Below, piece by piece: positions 51,081-60,454 of a stretch of DNA of 64,000 nt (its first letter is position 1; each line of letters starts with the position of its first letter). This stretch comes from Polaribacter sp. IC073 (GTDB lineage Bacteria; Bacteroidota; Bacteroidia; Flavobacteriales; Flavobacteriaceae). The stretch covers positions 1 to 64,000 of the forward strand of contig NZ_VORS01000010.1 of NCBI RefSeq assembly GCF_007997075.1. The letters run 5' to 3'. The notes beneath the pieces are model-generated. The model was not told the origin of the DNA. It made no database searches and was given only the letters and a program-made list of their open reading frames with translations. The translations under genes were made by a program, and so were the position numbers.

Positions 51081-52957
51081 TGGATATTATCGATGCGTCA
51101 ATTATAGCAATATACATTGTTTTAACACTTGTTGTTGGAATTTGGATTTCCAAAAGAGCTTCCAAAGGATTAGATTCTTATTTTTTAGGTGGTAAATCTA
51201 TAAAATGGTACTATTTAGGATTAAGTAATGGCTCTGGAATGTTCGATATTTCTGGAACAGCCTTAATGGTAGGTTGGCTTTTTCTATACGGAACAAAAAG
51301 TTTTATGTTGATGTGGCTTTGGCCAATATGGAATCAGATTTTTATTATGATGTTCCTAGCCGTTTGGATTCGACGCTCTAATATTATGACCGGTTCTGAA
51401 TGGATTTTAACTCGTTTTGGTGATGATAAAGCAGGTAGAGCTTCTCATAAAATCGTCGCTATTTTTGCGGTTATTGCTGCCATCGGATTTATTGCCTACT
51501 TTTTTGAAGGTGTTGGTAAATTTATGACTGTTATTTTACCTTGGGATTTAGCATTGATTTTAAATGCTTCAGAAATATTAACTTCAGAACAATCGTATGC
51601 GCTAATCATTATTTTCCTAACAACCATTTACACCATAAAAGGCGGTATGTTTTCTGTAGTTGCTACAGAAGTTTTGCAATACGGAATTATGGTAATTGCG
51701 GGTATTTTAGTAGCTGGTTATACTTTTTTCGCTTTTAGTGATGTTGAAATTACAAGCGTGATTACAGAACAATGGAAAAATGTGTTTTTTAGCTGGGAAT
51801 TAGACACCCATTGGGATTCTAAATTTCAAAAATTTAATGATTTGATAGATTCCGAAGGTTATAAAATGTTTGGTGCTTTAATTGGGATGAGTTTATTTAA
51901 GGGCTTTTTTGCAAGTATTGCAGGTCCTACACCAAGTTTCGATATGCAACGAATTTTATCAACAAAAACAGTAAAAGAGGCTGCATACATGAGTGGTTTT
52001 ACAAACCTAGTATTGTTCATACCACGGTATTTATTAATTGGTGGTGTTGTAGTAATTGCTTTGGTGGTTCTAGCACCTCAAATGGCGGCAAATCCTAATC
52101 TTACTGGCGCAGATTTAGAAATTTTATTACCACAAGTAATTAATTTCCATGTTCCTGTAGGTATTAAAGGGTTACTATTAGCAGGTCTTTTAGCGGCATT
52201 TATGTCTACTTTTTCTGCTTTTGTAAATGCAGGTCCTGCGTATATTGTAAATGATATCTATAAAAAATATTTTAAACCAGAAGCAACCGACAAACATTAT
52301 ATAAAAGCGAGTCATATTGCCTCTTTTGCAGTGGTTGGTTTGGGTGTTTTTATGGGCTTTTTTGCAGACTCCATTAACTCATTAACTTTATGGATTACCA
52401 GTTCTTTATTTGGTGGTTATGTGGCTGCAAATTTCTTAAAATGGATTTGGTGGCGCTTTAATGGTTGGGGGTATTTCTGGGGAATGTTATCTGGTTTAAT
52501 CATTGCCAGCTTACAGTTTTTATTAGATCAAAACAAAGGAAGTTTCTCTGAAGGAACAATTTTATATGATTTATCACATGTTTCTGCCATTTACTTATTT
52601 CCAGTAATATTCGGTGTGTCGCTATTGGGTTCATTTTTAGGAACCTTTTTAAGCAAACCTACAGATATGAACGTTCTAAAAGCATTTTATAAAAATGTGC
52701 ATCCTTGGGGATTTTGGAAACCAGTTTTAAAAGAATTGAAAAAAGACAACCATAAAATAGAAAGAAATTCCGATTTTTGGTCAGACATGTTAAACTGCGC
52801 CATTGGTATTGTTTGGCAATCTAGTATGATTGTTTTACCAATCTATTTTATCATTAGAGATTATCCAAAAGCATTTATTTCATTGGGTGTATTTGTAGTA
52901 ACTTCGATTATTTTGAAGTTTACATGGTTAGATAAAGTTAGAAAAATACCAAATTAA
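51080..52957 (+). CDS. Sodium:solute symporter (SSS family)
   Basis: Encodes 625 residues with about 14 predicted membrane segments, starting IIDASIIAIYIVLTLVVGIW. The SSS pattern SKGLDSYFLGGKSIKWYYLG and SNGSGMFDISGTALMVGW is clear, and LLLAGLLAAFMSTFSAFVNAG matches the conserved region of TM8. It overlaps the GH92 stop by 1 bp, so translation is coupled. Placed directly before the GH130 phosphorylase, it probably imports a mono- or disaccharide such as Man-GlcNAc into the cytoplasm. The substrate is inference. Confidence 0.92.
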   Translation: MDIIDASIIAIYIVLTLVVGIWISKRASKGLDSYFLGGKSIKWYYLGLSNGSGMFDISGTALMVGWLFLYGTKSFMLMWLWPIWNQIFIMMFLAVWIRRSNIMTGSEWILTRFGDDKAGRASHKIVAIFAVIAAIGFIAYFFEGVGKFMTVILPWDLALILNASEILTSEQSYALIIIFLTTIYTIKGGMFSVVATEVLQYGIMVIAGILVAGYTFFAFSDVEITSVITEQWKNVFFSWELDTHWDSKFQKFNDLIDSEGYKMFGALIGMSLFKGFFASIAGPTPSFDMQRILSTKTVKEAAYMSGFTNLVLFIPRYLLIGGVVVIALVVLAPQMAANPNLTGADLEILLPQVINFHVPVGIKGLLLAGLLAAFMSTFSAFVNAGPAYIVNDIYKKYFKPEATDKHYIKASHIASFAVVGLGVFMGFFADSINSLTLWITSSLFGGYVAANFLKWIWWRFNGWGYFWGMLSGLIIASLQFLLDQNKGSFSEGTILYDLSHVSAIYLFPVIFGVSLLGSFLGTFLSKPTDMNVLKAFYKNVHPWGFWKPVLKELKKDNHKIERNSDFWSDMLNCAIGIVWQSSMIVLPIYFIIRDYPKAFISLGVFVVTSIILKFTWLDKVRKIPN

Positions 52958-52993
52958 AAAATAATAAGATTGACATTAAAAAATAAAGCAAAT

Positions 52994-53959
52994 ATGAATT
53001 CAATTCCTTGGCAAGATAAACCAGAAGGTTGCACTGATGTAGTTTGGAGATATTCTGAAAACCCTGTAATTAACAGGTACGACATCCCATCATCTAACAG
53101 TATTTTTAATAGTGCTGTTGTTCCTTTTAAAGATGGTTTTGCAGGTGTTTTTAGGTGTGATAACAAAGCGGTACAAATGAATATTTTTGCTGGCTTTAGT
53201 AAAAACGGAATTGATTGGGACATCAATCATGAGCCAATTGAAATGCAAGCCGGAAATACAGAAATGATAGAATCTGACTATAAATACGATCCTCGTGTGG
53301 TATTTATTGAAGATAGATATTGGATTACTTGGTGTAATGGCTATAACGGACCAACAATCGGAATTGGGTATACCTTCGATTTTAAAGAATTTTTTCAATG
53401 TGAAAATGCCTTTTTACCTTTTAACCGAAATGGTGTATTATTTCCGCAAAAAATAAACGGAAAATACGCAATGTTAAGTCGCCCAAGTGACAACGGTCAC
53501 ACACCTTTTGGTGATATTTACATTAGTTACAGCCCAGATATGAAATATTGGGGAGAACATCGCTGTGTAATGAAAGCAACACCTTTTGAAGATAGTGCGT
53601 GGCAATGTACCAAAATTGGCGCAGGCCCAATTCCTATTTTAACAGACGAAGGTTGGTTAATGATTTATCATGGGGTGATTAATACGTGCAACGGTTTCCG
53701 TTATGCAATGGGATCTGCACTTTTAGATGAAAACGAACCAGATAAAGTTAAATATAGAACGCAACCTTATTTATTAGGGCCAGCAGAACAATATGAAACT
53801 ACCGGAGATGTGCCTAATGTAGTGTTTCCTTGTGCTGCATTGCATGATGTAGAAGAAGATAAATTGGCTATTTATTATGGAGCTGCAGATACTGTGGTTG
53901 CAATGGCATTTGGTAAGTTGAGTGAAGTAATTCAATATACAAAAGAGAATAGTTTATAA
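52994..53959 (+). CDS. GH130 mannoside phosphorylase, likely beta-1,4-mannosyl-GlcNAc phosphorylase
   Basis: I start at the ATG at 52994 ([12 protein letters not shown]); an upstream TTG at 52970 is less likely. Encodes 321 residues with no signal peptide, so it is cytoplasmic. It has the five-bladed propeller of GH130. The proton donor is D99 in YKYDPR, matching the position of the catalytic aspartate near 104 in characterised members of subfamily 2. [15 protein letters not shown] and GAGPIPI are phosphate- and sugar-site motifs. Known subfamily 2 enzymes phosphorolyse Man-beta-1,4-GlcNAc to Man-1-P and GlcNAc. The flanking GH92, GH18 and GH20 genes strongly support that substrate. Confidence 0.93.
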   Translation: MNSIPWQDKPEGCTDVVWRYSENPVINRYDIPSSNSIFNSAVVPFKDGFAGVFRCDNKAVQMNIFAGFSKNGIDWDINHEPIEMQAGNTEMIESDYKYDPRVVFIEDRYWITWCNGYNGPTIGIGYTFDFKEFFQCENAFLPFNRNGVLFPQKINGKYAMLSRPSDNGHTPFGDIYISYSPDMKYWGEHRCVMKATPFEDSAWQCTKIGAGPIPILTDEGWLMIYHGVINTCNGFRYAMGSALLDENEPDKVKYRTQPYLLGPAEQYETTGDVPNVVFPCAALHDVEEDKLAIYYGAADTVVAMAFGKLSEVIQYTKENSL

Positions 53960-53966
53960 AATTTTT

Positions 53967-54001
53967 AGACCGTTGAGTTTATTAAAACAACTGAAAGGTC
54001 T
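53967..54001 (+). other. Weak imperfect hairpin between GH130 and the CBM9-like gene
   Basis: agacc (53967-53971) pairs with ggtct (53997-54001), and gttg with caac just inside, with an asymmetric internal loop. A modest intra-operon structure; there is no T-run after it. Confidence 0.3.
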
Positions 54002-54032
54002 CAATCAATTTTCATCATAAATAAGAATAAAA

Positions 54033-55106
54033 ATGATTTTAAATTTTCAATATTTGTCGATTTTATGTTGTTTTTTAACAACAATAACTACTGCACAATC
54101 AAAGGTTGAAATTACGCCAGAAAATTATATTGCGTATCATACTTCTGAAGCAATTCTTATTGATGGAAATGAAAAGGATGTTTCTTGGGATAAAGTAGCA
54201 TGGTCCGCACCTTTTATAGATATTCAAGGTGTAAAAAAACCAACCTATAAAACCCAAATAAAGATGCTTTGGGATGATACATATTTCTACATTTTAGCTA
54301 AAATGGAAGAACCACACGTTTGGGCAGATATTACAGAACGTGATGCTATTATTTTTCATAATAATGATTTTGAAGTATTTATAGATCCAGATGGTGATAC
54401 ACATAATTACTATGAAATTGAAGTCAATGCCATCAATACCATTTGGGATTTATTCATTACAAAACCTTATAGAGAGTTAAATAATGTGGCTTTAAATGAT
54501 TGGACCGCAACCGGAATGAAATCTGCTATCACAATTGATGGGACCCTAAATAACCCGAACGATACCGACAAGGGTTGGATTCTTGAAATGGCGATTCCTT
54601 GGAGTGTTTATAAGAAATCTTATTTTGAGAAAAATGTTCCTAAAGACGAATTTTGGCGTGTAAATTTTTCTAGAGTAAATTGGGATTACCAAATTACTGA
54701 CGGAAAGTACGAACGCAAGAAAGATGCTAACGAAAAACATCTTCCTGAATACAATTGGGTTTGGTCTCCACAAGGAGTCATTAATATGCACGAACCAGAA
54801 AAATGGGGCTATGTTTATTTTTCTTCCAAAGAAGTTGGAAAAAAAGATACGTTTGAAATTCCGAATGAGGAGAAAATAAAATGGGAATTGTATCAGTTAT
54901 ACCGTACTCAAAAGAAGTATTTTACTGTAAATAAAAGTTGGGCTACTACTATTGAAAAATTAACGCTATCACCAATAATTATAGATGGAAAAAAAATAAA
55001 CCCTAAACTTGAAAATCATCGTTTTGGTTGGACTATTTTTGTAGATAGTCCTTTTTCTAATAAAACGTTAATTATTAAAGAAGACGGTAAATTAATTACG
55101 CACTAA
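54033..55106 (+). CDS. Exported CBM9-like carbohydrate-binding protein
   Basis: Encodes 357 residues with a leader ending TTAQSK. A CBM9-type beta-sandwich spans about 30-235: SEAILIDGNEKDVSWDKVAW, then KMLWDDTYFYILAKMEEPH, DFEVFIDPDGDTHNYYEIEV and KGWILEMAIPW. These are conserved in the carbohydrate-binding family 9-like proteins often found as single-domain exported proteins in PULs. The C-terminal third is not recognised. No catalytic motif is seen. It probably binds a glycan or oligosaccharide in the periplasm or at the surface, but an enzymatic role has not been excluded. Confidence 0.8.
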   Translation: MILNFQYLSILCCFLTTITTAQSKVEITPENYIAYHTSEAILIDGNEKDVSWDKVAWSAPFIDIQGVKKPTYKTQIKMLWDDTYFYILAKMEEPHVWADITERDAIIFHNNDFEVFIDPDGDTHNYYEIEVNAINTIWDLFITKPYRELNNVALNDWTATGMKSAITIDGTLNNPNDTDKGWILEMAIPWSVYKKSYFEKNVPKDEFWRVNFSRVNWDYQITDGKYERKKDANEKHLPEYNWVWSPQGVINMHEPEKWGYVYFSSKEVGKKDTFEIPNEEKIKWELYQLYRTQKKYFTVNKSWATTIEKLTLSPIIIDGKKINPKLENHRFGWTIFVDSPFSNKTLIIKEDGKLITH

Positions 55107-55120
55107 ACAAAAAAACGAAC

Positions 55121-56728
55121 ATGAAATTAAATACCTTTATTATATTTATAGTATGCTTTTTAAGCTTTTCTTGCTACGCTCAAGACAAAGAATTGTCTTG
55201 GAAAGAATTGGGTGAAAATTATGAATTTCCTGAATGGTACACAGAAGCTCGATTTGGAATTTGGGTACATTGGGGTGCACAAACAGAACCATTACAAGGT
55301 GGAGGCTGGTATGCAAGACACATGTATATGGAAGATGTAGGAAAAGAGAAATGGGGGAGAAATGCATATTCTTATCACAAAAATAAATTCGGTCATCCAT
55401 CTGAGATTGGGTTTAAAGATGTTCTTAATGAATGGAAGGCAGAAAAACTAGATACCGATGCACTTGTAAGGTATTTTAAGAGTATTGGCGCAAAATATTT
55501 TGTGGCTTTGGCGAACCATCATGATCATTTTGATAATTTCGATTCGACACATCACCCATGGAACTCTGTAAATATGGGGCCAAAACGTGATATTATCGGA
55601 GAATTTGAAAAATCAACTAAAAAATATGAGATGCCGTTTGGCGTTAGTTCACATGACGACCGCTTTTTGGGTTGGTGGTTGCCTGCTTTTGGTGCGGATA
55701 CTGCAGGACCTCATAAAGGTGTTCTTTATGATGGGCACATGACAGTTGAAGACGGAAAAGGAAAATGGTGGGAAGGTTTAGATCCTGCAGATTTATATGG
55801 TTTACCTCCGGCTGAAAGAACTCCTGAATACATTGAAAAAGTAAAACAAAATTGGATGTTACGCCATAAAGAATTAGTTACTAAATATGACATCGACATG
55901 ATTTGGTTTGATGGTTATAACTTTCCTTATAACGAATATGGAAAAGAAGTCTGTGAAACTTTTTTCAATAATAAACGTGATAATACTGGAAAAATTAATG
56001 CTGTTGTAGCTGGTAAATTTCATAATGAGCCTTCAACCGTTAAAGATATTGAGCGCGGTGGAGCTTCTGAAATATTACCGTATCCATGGCAAGGAATAAC
56101 AACACTTCGAACTTGGTTTTATAAAGAAGATACCCATGCAATGGACTATAGACATAGTGCTAAAACAGTTATTGAAACTTTAGCCGATTACAATAGTAAA
56201 AATGGAAACCTATTGCTAAATGTAGAACTTTTAGGCGATGGAACCATTCCTACAACTCAGAAAATAATTTTAGATGAAGTTGGTGCTTGGATACACCAAA
56301 ATAGTGAAGCAATTTATGCTAGTAAACCATGGAAAATATATGGTGATAATCTAAATTCTTACCTAAAGGTATTGGAAGAAAGTGGCATTGGAGAGGCAGA
56401 TCTAGAGGCTTTAAAAAAGCAAAAAAGTCAGGAGCATTTTAATGAAAGAACACTAAAAAGCACTGCTTATGGTAGTGATGAAGTGCGGTTTACCACCAAT
56501 GGAAATGTATTGTATATGTTTGTCCTGAATCCTTCAGAGGGAAAAATAGAAATTCCATCATTAGGATTACATTCAAAACAAAAACCTGGTAAAATAAGTT
56601 CAATTGAAATAATCGGTAGTGATGCTCATGTTGAATTTAAGCAAGGTAAAAAGAAACTTATGCTTATAGTACCAGCAAAACGTCCTAACAAATTAACAAC
56701 AGTTTTTAGAATAAAAGGAGTATTATGA
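55121..56728 (+). CDS. GH29 alpha-L-fucosidase, exported
   Basis: Encodes 535 residues with a leader ending CYAQ. It has the GH29 barrel (about 35-390), with EARFGIWVHWG, KYFVALANHHDHFDNF (His pair 133-134) and nucleophile D264 in DMIWFDGYN. The GNLLLNVELLGDGTIP segment is typical of the family. A C-terminal beta-sandwich follows. The acid/base is not positionally conserved in GH29 and was not assigned. In this operon it most likely removes core or antennary fucose from N-glycans. Its last 4 bp overlap the next gene (ATGA). Confidence 0.94.
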   Translation: MKLNTFIIFIVCFLSFSCYAQDKELSWKELGENYEFPEWYTEARFGIWVHWGAQTEPLQGGGWYARHMYMEDVGKEKWGRNAYSYHKNKFGHPSEIGFKDVLNEWKAEKLDTDALVRYFKSIGAKYFVALANHHDHFDNFDSTHHPWNSVNMGPKRDIIGEFEKSTKKYEMPFGVSSHDDRFLGWWLPAFGADTAGPHKGVLYDGHMTVEDGKGKWWEGLDPADLYGLPPAERTPEYIEKVKQNWMLRHKELVTKYDIDMIWFDGYNFPYNEYGKEVCETFFNNKRDNTGKINAVVAGKFHNEPSTVKDIERGGASEILPYPWQGITTLRTWFYKEDTHAMDYRHSAKTVIETLADYNSKNGNLLLNVELLGDGTIPTTQKIILDEVGAWIHQNSEAIYASKPWKIYGDNLNSYLKVLEESGIGEADLEALKKQKSQEHFNERTLKSTAYGSDEVRFTTNGNVLYMFVLNPSEGKIEIPSLGLHSKQKPGKISSIEIIGSDAHVEFKQGKKKLMLIVPAKRPNKLTTVFRIKGVL

Positions 56729-57891
56729 TGATCATAAGTAAAGCAATAAAGAAGATGAAATTCATAACATACTTTTTCCTTTTACCTTTATTTCTTGCGT
56801 GTACTAAAACCGTAGAGAAACAAAATATAGTACAGGAAGAAAAGCAAATTGAGCATTATAAAATTATTGGTTATGCCGCTGGTTATGAAAATTATGATTT
56901 CTCAAAAATTGATGCGACTAAATTAACACACATCAATTTTGCATTTGCAAATATTGTAGATGGTAAAGCGAAGTTTGAGTTAGAGACAGATGAAGCTAAA
57001 ATTGCGACGCTGATATCGCTAAAAAAACAAAATCCAGCTTTAAAAGTATTATATTCTGTAGGTGGTTGGGTTTGGTCTGATCAATTTTCTACCATGGCAG
57101 CTTTTGAAAGCTCTCGAAAGAAGTTTGCAGAAAGTTGTGTAAACTTATTATTAGAACATGGTTTTGATGGCGTAGATTTAGATTGGGAATATCCAGGTCA
57201 ACGTGGTGAAGACAATCCTTTTCGTCCTTCAGACAAAGATAATTTCACCTTGCTTTTGGCAGAAATTCGCAAAGCTTTAGATGTTGAAGGAAAGAAAAAT
57301 AATACCCATTATTTGTTAACCATTGCTACAGGAGCTGATGAAACGTATATAGAACAAACTAATTTGGGGGAAGTGCATCAATACCTCGATTTTATAAATG
57401 TAATGTGTTATGATTTTTATCAGGGTTGGTATTATCAAACAGGACATCATGCAAATTTATATCCTTCAGAAAAAGATACATACAATGTAAATAGCGGAGT
57501 AGATGCTATGGAAAGACATTTGGAAGCAGGTGTGCCAGCAGATAAATTAGTCTTGGGAATTCCTTTCTATGGAAGACAATGGAAAAAAGTAAGTTCAACA
57601 ACAGACGGTTTAAATGATCATTCTCAAGAAGGTGGTTATATTGTGTCTTACAAAGAGCTTAAAGAAAGAATAGCTAACGGAAAATATAAAGAAATGTATG
57701 ACGAATCTGCAAAAGCTTCCTATTTATGGAGTGAAACCGATAGTACATTTGTTTCTTGGGAAACGGCTAAAGACGTTAAATTAAAAGCAGCGTTTATAAA
57801 GGAAAAAGGATTTGGTGGAGCTATGTTCTGGGAATATAGTTTAGACAAAGATCAAGAATTATTAAACACTCTTTTTGAAGGTTTAGAGTAG
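56725..57891 (+). CDS. GH18 endo-acting lipoprotein, chitinase/ENGase type
   Basis: Encodes 388 residues. A strong AAAGGAG precedes the ATG at 56725; a second in-frame ATG at 56755 gives a shorter leader, both running into lipobox FLAC. The barrel carries SVGGWVWSDQF and the catalytic DGVDLDWEYPG, giving D148, D151, D153 and E155 (numbered from 56725), with INVMCYDFYQGW and MFWEYSLDKD later. Sequence is of the chitinase type, but the neighbours suggest it acts on the chitobiose core of N-glycans, or on the GlcNAc2 stub left on them. Start overlaps the fucosidase stop by 4 bp. Confidence 0.92.
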   Translation: MMIISKAIKKMKFITYFFLLPLFLACTKTVEKQNIVQEEKQIEHYKIIGYAAGYENYDFSKIDATKLTHINFAFANIVDGKAKFELETDEAKIATLISLKKQNPALKVLYSVGGWVWSDQFSTMAAFESSRKKFAESCVNLLLEHGFDGVDLDWEYPGQRGEDNPFRPSDKDNFTLLLAEIRKALDVEGKKNNTHYLLTIATGADETYIEQTNLGEVHQYLDFINVMCYDFYQGWYYQTGHHANLYPSEKDTYNVNSGVDAMERHLEAGVPADKLVLGIPFYGRQWKKVSSTTDGLNDHSQEGGYIVSYKELKERIANGKYKEMYDESAKASYLWSETDSTFVSWETAKDVKLKAAFIKEKGFGGAMFWEYSLDKDQELLNTLFEGLE

Positions 57892-57917
57892 TTATAAAGT
57901 ATAAAAAACAGGTTTTA

Positions 57918-59033
57918 ATGAAAGTAAAATTCCCATTATTTATTTTGTCTATTTTTTTTATAATAGGCTGTAATCAAACGCAAAAAGTAAAACAGATAAA
58001 TTCATCTGATATTTTAGCAGAAAAAGTTGATGCCTTTACTTTTGGAACTTGGATTACTTCCAATAAAGAGAAAACAAACGATGCTTACACTACAGAATTT
58101 AAAAGATACAAAGCTGGTGGAATTGATGAACTTTTAATAAACACAGGAACAGATCCTAAAGAACTGGCTCGTTTAGCTCCTTTAGCTGCCAAAGAAGGTT
58201 TAAAAGTACATGCTTGGATTATGGCTGTAAACAGACCAGGAGATACAATTGCGTTACAACACCCAGAATGGTATATGGTGAATAGAGATGGTAAATCTTG
58301 TTTTGACACGAGACCTTATGTAGGTTATTACCAATGGTTGTGCCCAACAAGAACCGAGTCTAGAAATCATATTTTAGGTTTGGTAGAAGGTTTGTCTAAA
58401 GTTGACGGAATTGAAAGTGTTCACTTAGATTACATTCGTTTTCCAGATATTTTCTTGCCAATCGGTTTGCTTCCAAGGTACGACCTAAAACAAGAGACTG
58501 AAATGGCAGAGTTCGATTTTTGTTATTGTGAAGTTTGCATTCGTGAGTTTGAAAAAATTCATCATAAAAACCCTTTAGAAAGCAAAAATACAGCAATTGA
58601 TATGGAATGGAAAAATTTCAGATTAAATGCTATTCGAAACCTAGTGAATGATGCTTATGAAATTGTTCATAAGAACAATAAAAATTTAACAGCTGCTGTT
58701 TTTCCATATCCAGAAATGGCCGATCATATGGTACGTCAACGCTGGGACAAATGGAATATTGACGCGGTATACCCTATGATTTATCACGGTTTTTACAATG
58801 AAGAAATCGATTGGATTGGGTATGCAACAAAACAAGGTGTAACAGATTTAGAACATAAAGATGTAGCTGTAAACACTGGGGTATATTTACCTCCTTTTTC
58901 TTCAAGTGAAGAATTAAAGCAAGCCATTTATTTAGCGAAAGAAAATGGCGCAAAAGGAATTACTTTTTTTGATGGTCCGCAATTAACAGATGACTATTTA
59001 AAAACAATCAAAGCAGTTAAGGAAACGCTATAA
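57918..59033 (+). CDS. GHL10-like TIM-barrel lipoprotein of unknown specificity
   Basis: Encodes 371 residues with lipobox IIGC (C18). It is a TIM barrel of the GHL10/family-10-like glycosylhydrolase type (PF02638-like): GLKVHAWIMAVNRPGD, then SRNHILGLVEGLSKVDGIE, VHLDYIRFPDIF, and AVFPYPEMADHM, YPMIYHGFYNEEIDW. The HLDYIRFPD motif marks the family; carboxylates near it could be catalytic but no mechanism is established. Four cysteines are present after the start, including CYCEVC, which could bind a metal or form disulfides. It sits between GH18 and the sugar permease in an operon whose other enzymes are all assignable, so it may handle a linkage they leave. Confidence 0.82.
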   Translation: MKVKFPLFILSIFFIIGCNQTQKVKQINSSDILAEKVDAFTFGTWITSNKEKTNDAYTTEFKRYKAGGIDELLINTGTDPKELARLAPLAAKEGLKVHAWIMAVNRPGDTIALQHPEWYMVNRDGKSCFDTRPYVGYYQWLCPTRTESRNHILGLVEGLSKVDGIESVHLDYIRFPDIFLPIGLLPRYDLKQETEMAEFDFCYCEVCIREFEKIHHKNPLESKNTAIDMEWKNFRLNAIRNLVNDAYEIVHKNNKNLTAAVFPYPEMADHMVRQRWDKWNIDAVYPMIYHGFYNEEIDWIGYATKQGVTDLEHKDVAVNTGVYLPPFSSSEELKQAIYLAKENGAKGITFFDGPQLTDDYLKTIKAVKETL

Positions 59034-59083
59034 ATAGAGAAATATCTTTAATGTATAAATTATAATCAGAAATAAAGCATACC

Positions 59084-60397
59084 ATGTCAAATCAAAAATC
59101 CTACCGTTCCGCATTTATCTTACTAACTGTTTTATTTTTCCTTTGGGGCTTTATAACAGTTCTTGTAGATTCTTTGATTCCGCGTTTGCGCGAATTATTT
59201 ACATTAACTTATTTTCAAGCAGGTTTGGTACAATTTGCATTTTTCGGTGCCTTTTTTTTACTATCGATTCCGGCAAGTTATATTCTATCTAAAATAGGGT
59301 ATAAAAGAGGTATTATATTAGGATTGTTAACCATGGCATTAGGTTGTCTTCTTTTTTACCCAGCAGCATCTTACCGTGAGTTTGGCATTTTTATGTTAGC
59401 CTATTTTATTTTGGCTGCAGGAATAACCGTTTTACAAGTAGCAGCCAACCCTTTTGTTGCTGTCTTGGGTTCTGAAGGTGGCGCCTCTAGTCGTTTAAAC
59501 TTGTCGCAGGCATTTAATTCATTAGGAACAGCAGTAGCTCCCGTAATTGGTGCGATGTTTATTTTAAGTGATGTGATAAAAACTAAAGATGAAATTGCGG
59601 TACTTGATGGAGCTGCAAAAGAAGCATACTTGTCAACAGAAGCCGCTGCGGTTCAAACGCCATTTTTAGGGTTGGCAGCATTTATAGGTTTGATCGCTTT
59701 GGTCTTCTTATTTGCAAAATTACCAAATATGATTTCTGAAGCTTCCACAGGAACGTATCGTGAAGCTTTTAAAAACAAAAAATTAATGCAGGGTGTATTG
59801 GCTATTTTCTTTTACGTTGGTGCAGAAGTAGCTATTGGAAGTTATTTAGTAAACTACTTTTTAGACATGAATCTGGTATCGGTTATTAAAGAAAATGGCA
59901 TGATGAAATCTATTGCAGAAGCCATTTTAAACTCTGGTTTAGCCGAAAAAGATGACAAAGCAGTTGTTGGCGTTTTTGTTACCTTTTATTGGTCTGGTGC
60001 TATGATTGGTAGATTTGCAGGCGCTTATCTTACCCGCATAATGAAACCAGGAAAAGTGTTGGCTATTTTTGCTTCTATTTCTATTGGTCTAATTATAATG
60101 TCTGTAAGTACCGTTGGTTTGGTAAGTATGTGGAGTATTTTGGCTGTTGGTTTATTCAATTCTATTATGTTCCCAACAATTTTCACTTTAGCTATTGATG
60201 GTATTGGTCATTTAAAACCTAAAGCATCAGGTTTATTATGTACAGCTATTGTTGGTGGTGCCATCATCCCTCCTACTTTTGGGTTTTTAACAGATTATAT
60301 TGCTTTTAAAAACGCATTGCTTTTAATAGTGCTGTGTTATGCGTATATTCTTTGGTTTGGTTACAAAAATGGAAAAGCAGAAGTTACTGTCCTATAA
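59084..60397 (+). CDS. MFS sugar permease, FucP/NagP-like
   Basis: Encodes 437 residues with 12 predicted membrane segments. FFLWGFITVLVDSLIPRLRE is the conserved opening of the fucose/glucose/GlcNAc permease branch. LQVAANPFVAVLG and NLSQAFNSLGTAVAP are further signatures, and a long cytoplasmic loop precedes TM7. It moves a monosaccharide with protons. Given GH29, GH20 and GH92 in the operon, fucose, GlcNAc or mannose are candidate substrates; the sequence alone does not choose. Confidence 0.92.
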   Translation: MSNQKSYRSAFILLTVLFFLWGFITVLVDSLIPRLRELFTLTYFQAGLVQFAFFGAFFLLSIPASYILSKIGYKRGIILGLLTMALGCLLFYPAASYREFGIFMLAYFILAAGITVLQVAANPFVAVLGSEGGASSRLNLSQAFNSLGTAVAPVIGAMFILSDVIKTKDEIAVLDGAAKEAYLSTEAAAVQTPFLGLAAFIGLIALVFLFAKLPNMISEASTGTYREAFKNKKLMQGVLAIFFYVGAEVAIGSYLVNYFLDMNLVSVIKENGMMKSIAEAILNSGLAEKDDKAVVGVFVTFYWSGAMIGRFAGAYLTRIMKPGKVLAIFASISIGLIIMSVSTVGLVSMWSILAVGLFNSIMFPTIFTLAIDGIGHLKPKASGLLCTAIVGGAIIPPTFGFLTDYIAFKNALLLIVLCYAYILWFGYKNGKAEVTVL

Positions 60398-60454
60398 TTT
60401 TAAATAAGAATGAAAACTACTTTTTGGTGAAATTAAATTTTAGAATCTAAATTA

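Noticed and set aside
52970..52993. A GH130 start at the upstream TTG, giving eight extra residues.
   Set aside because: An ATG at 52994 gives the usual family N-terminus, and the TTG has no better ribosome-binding site.
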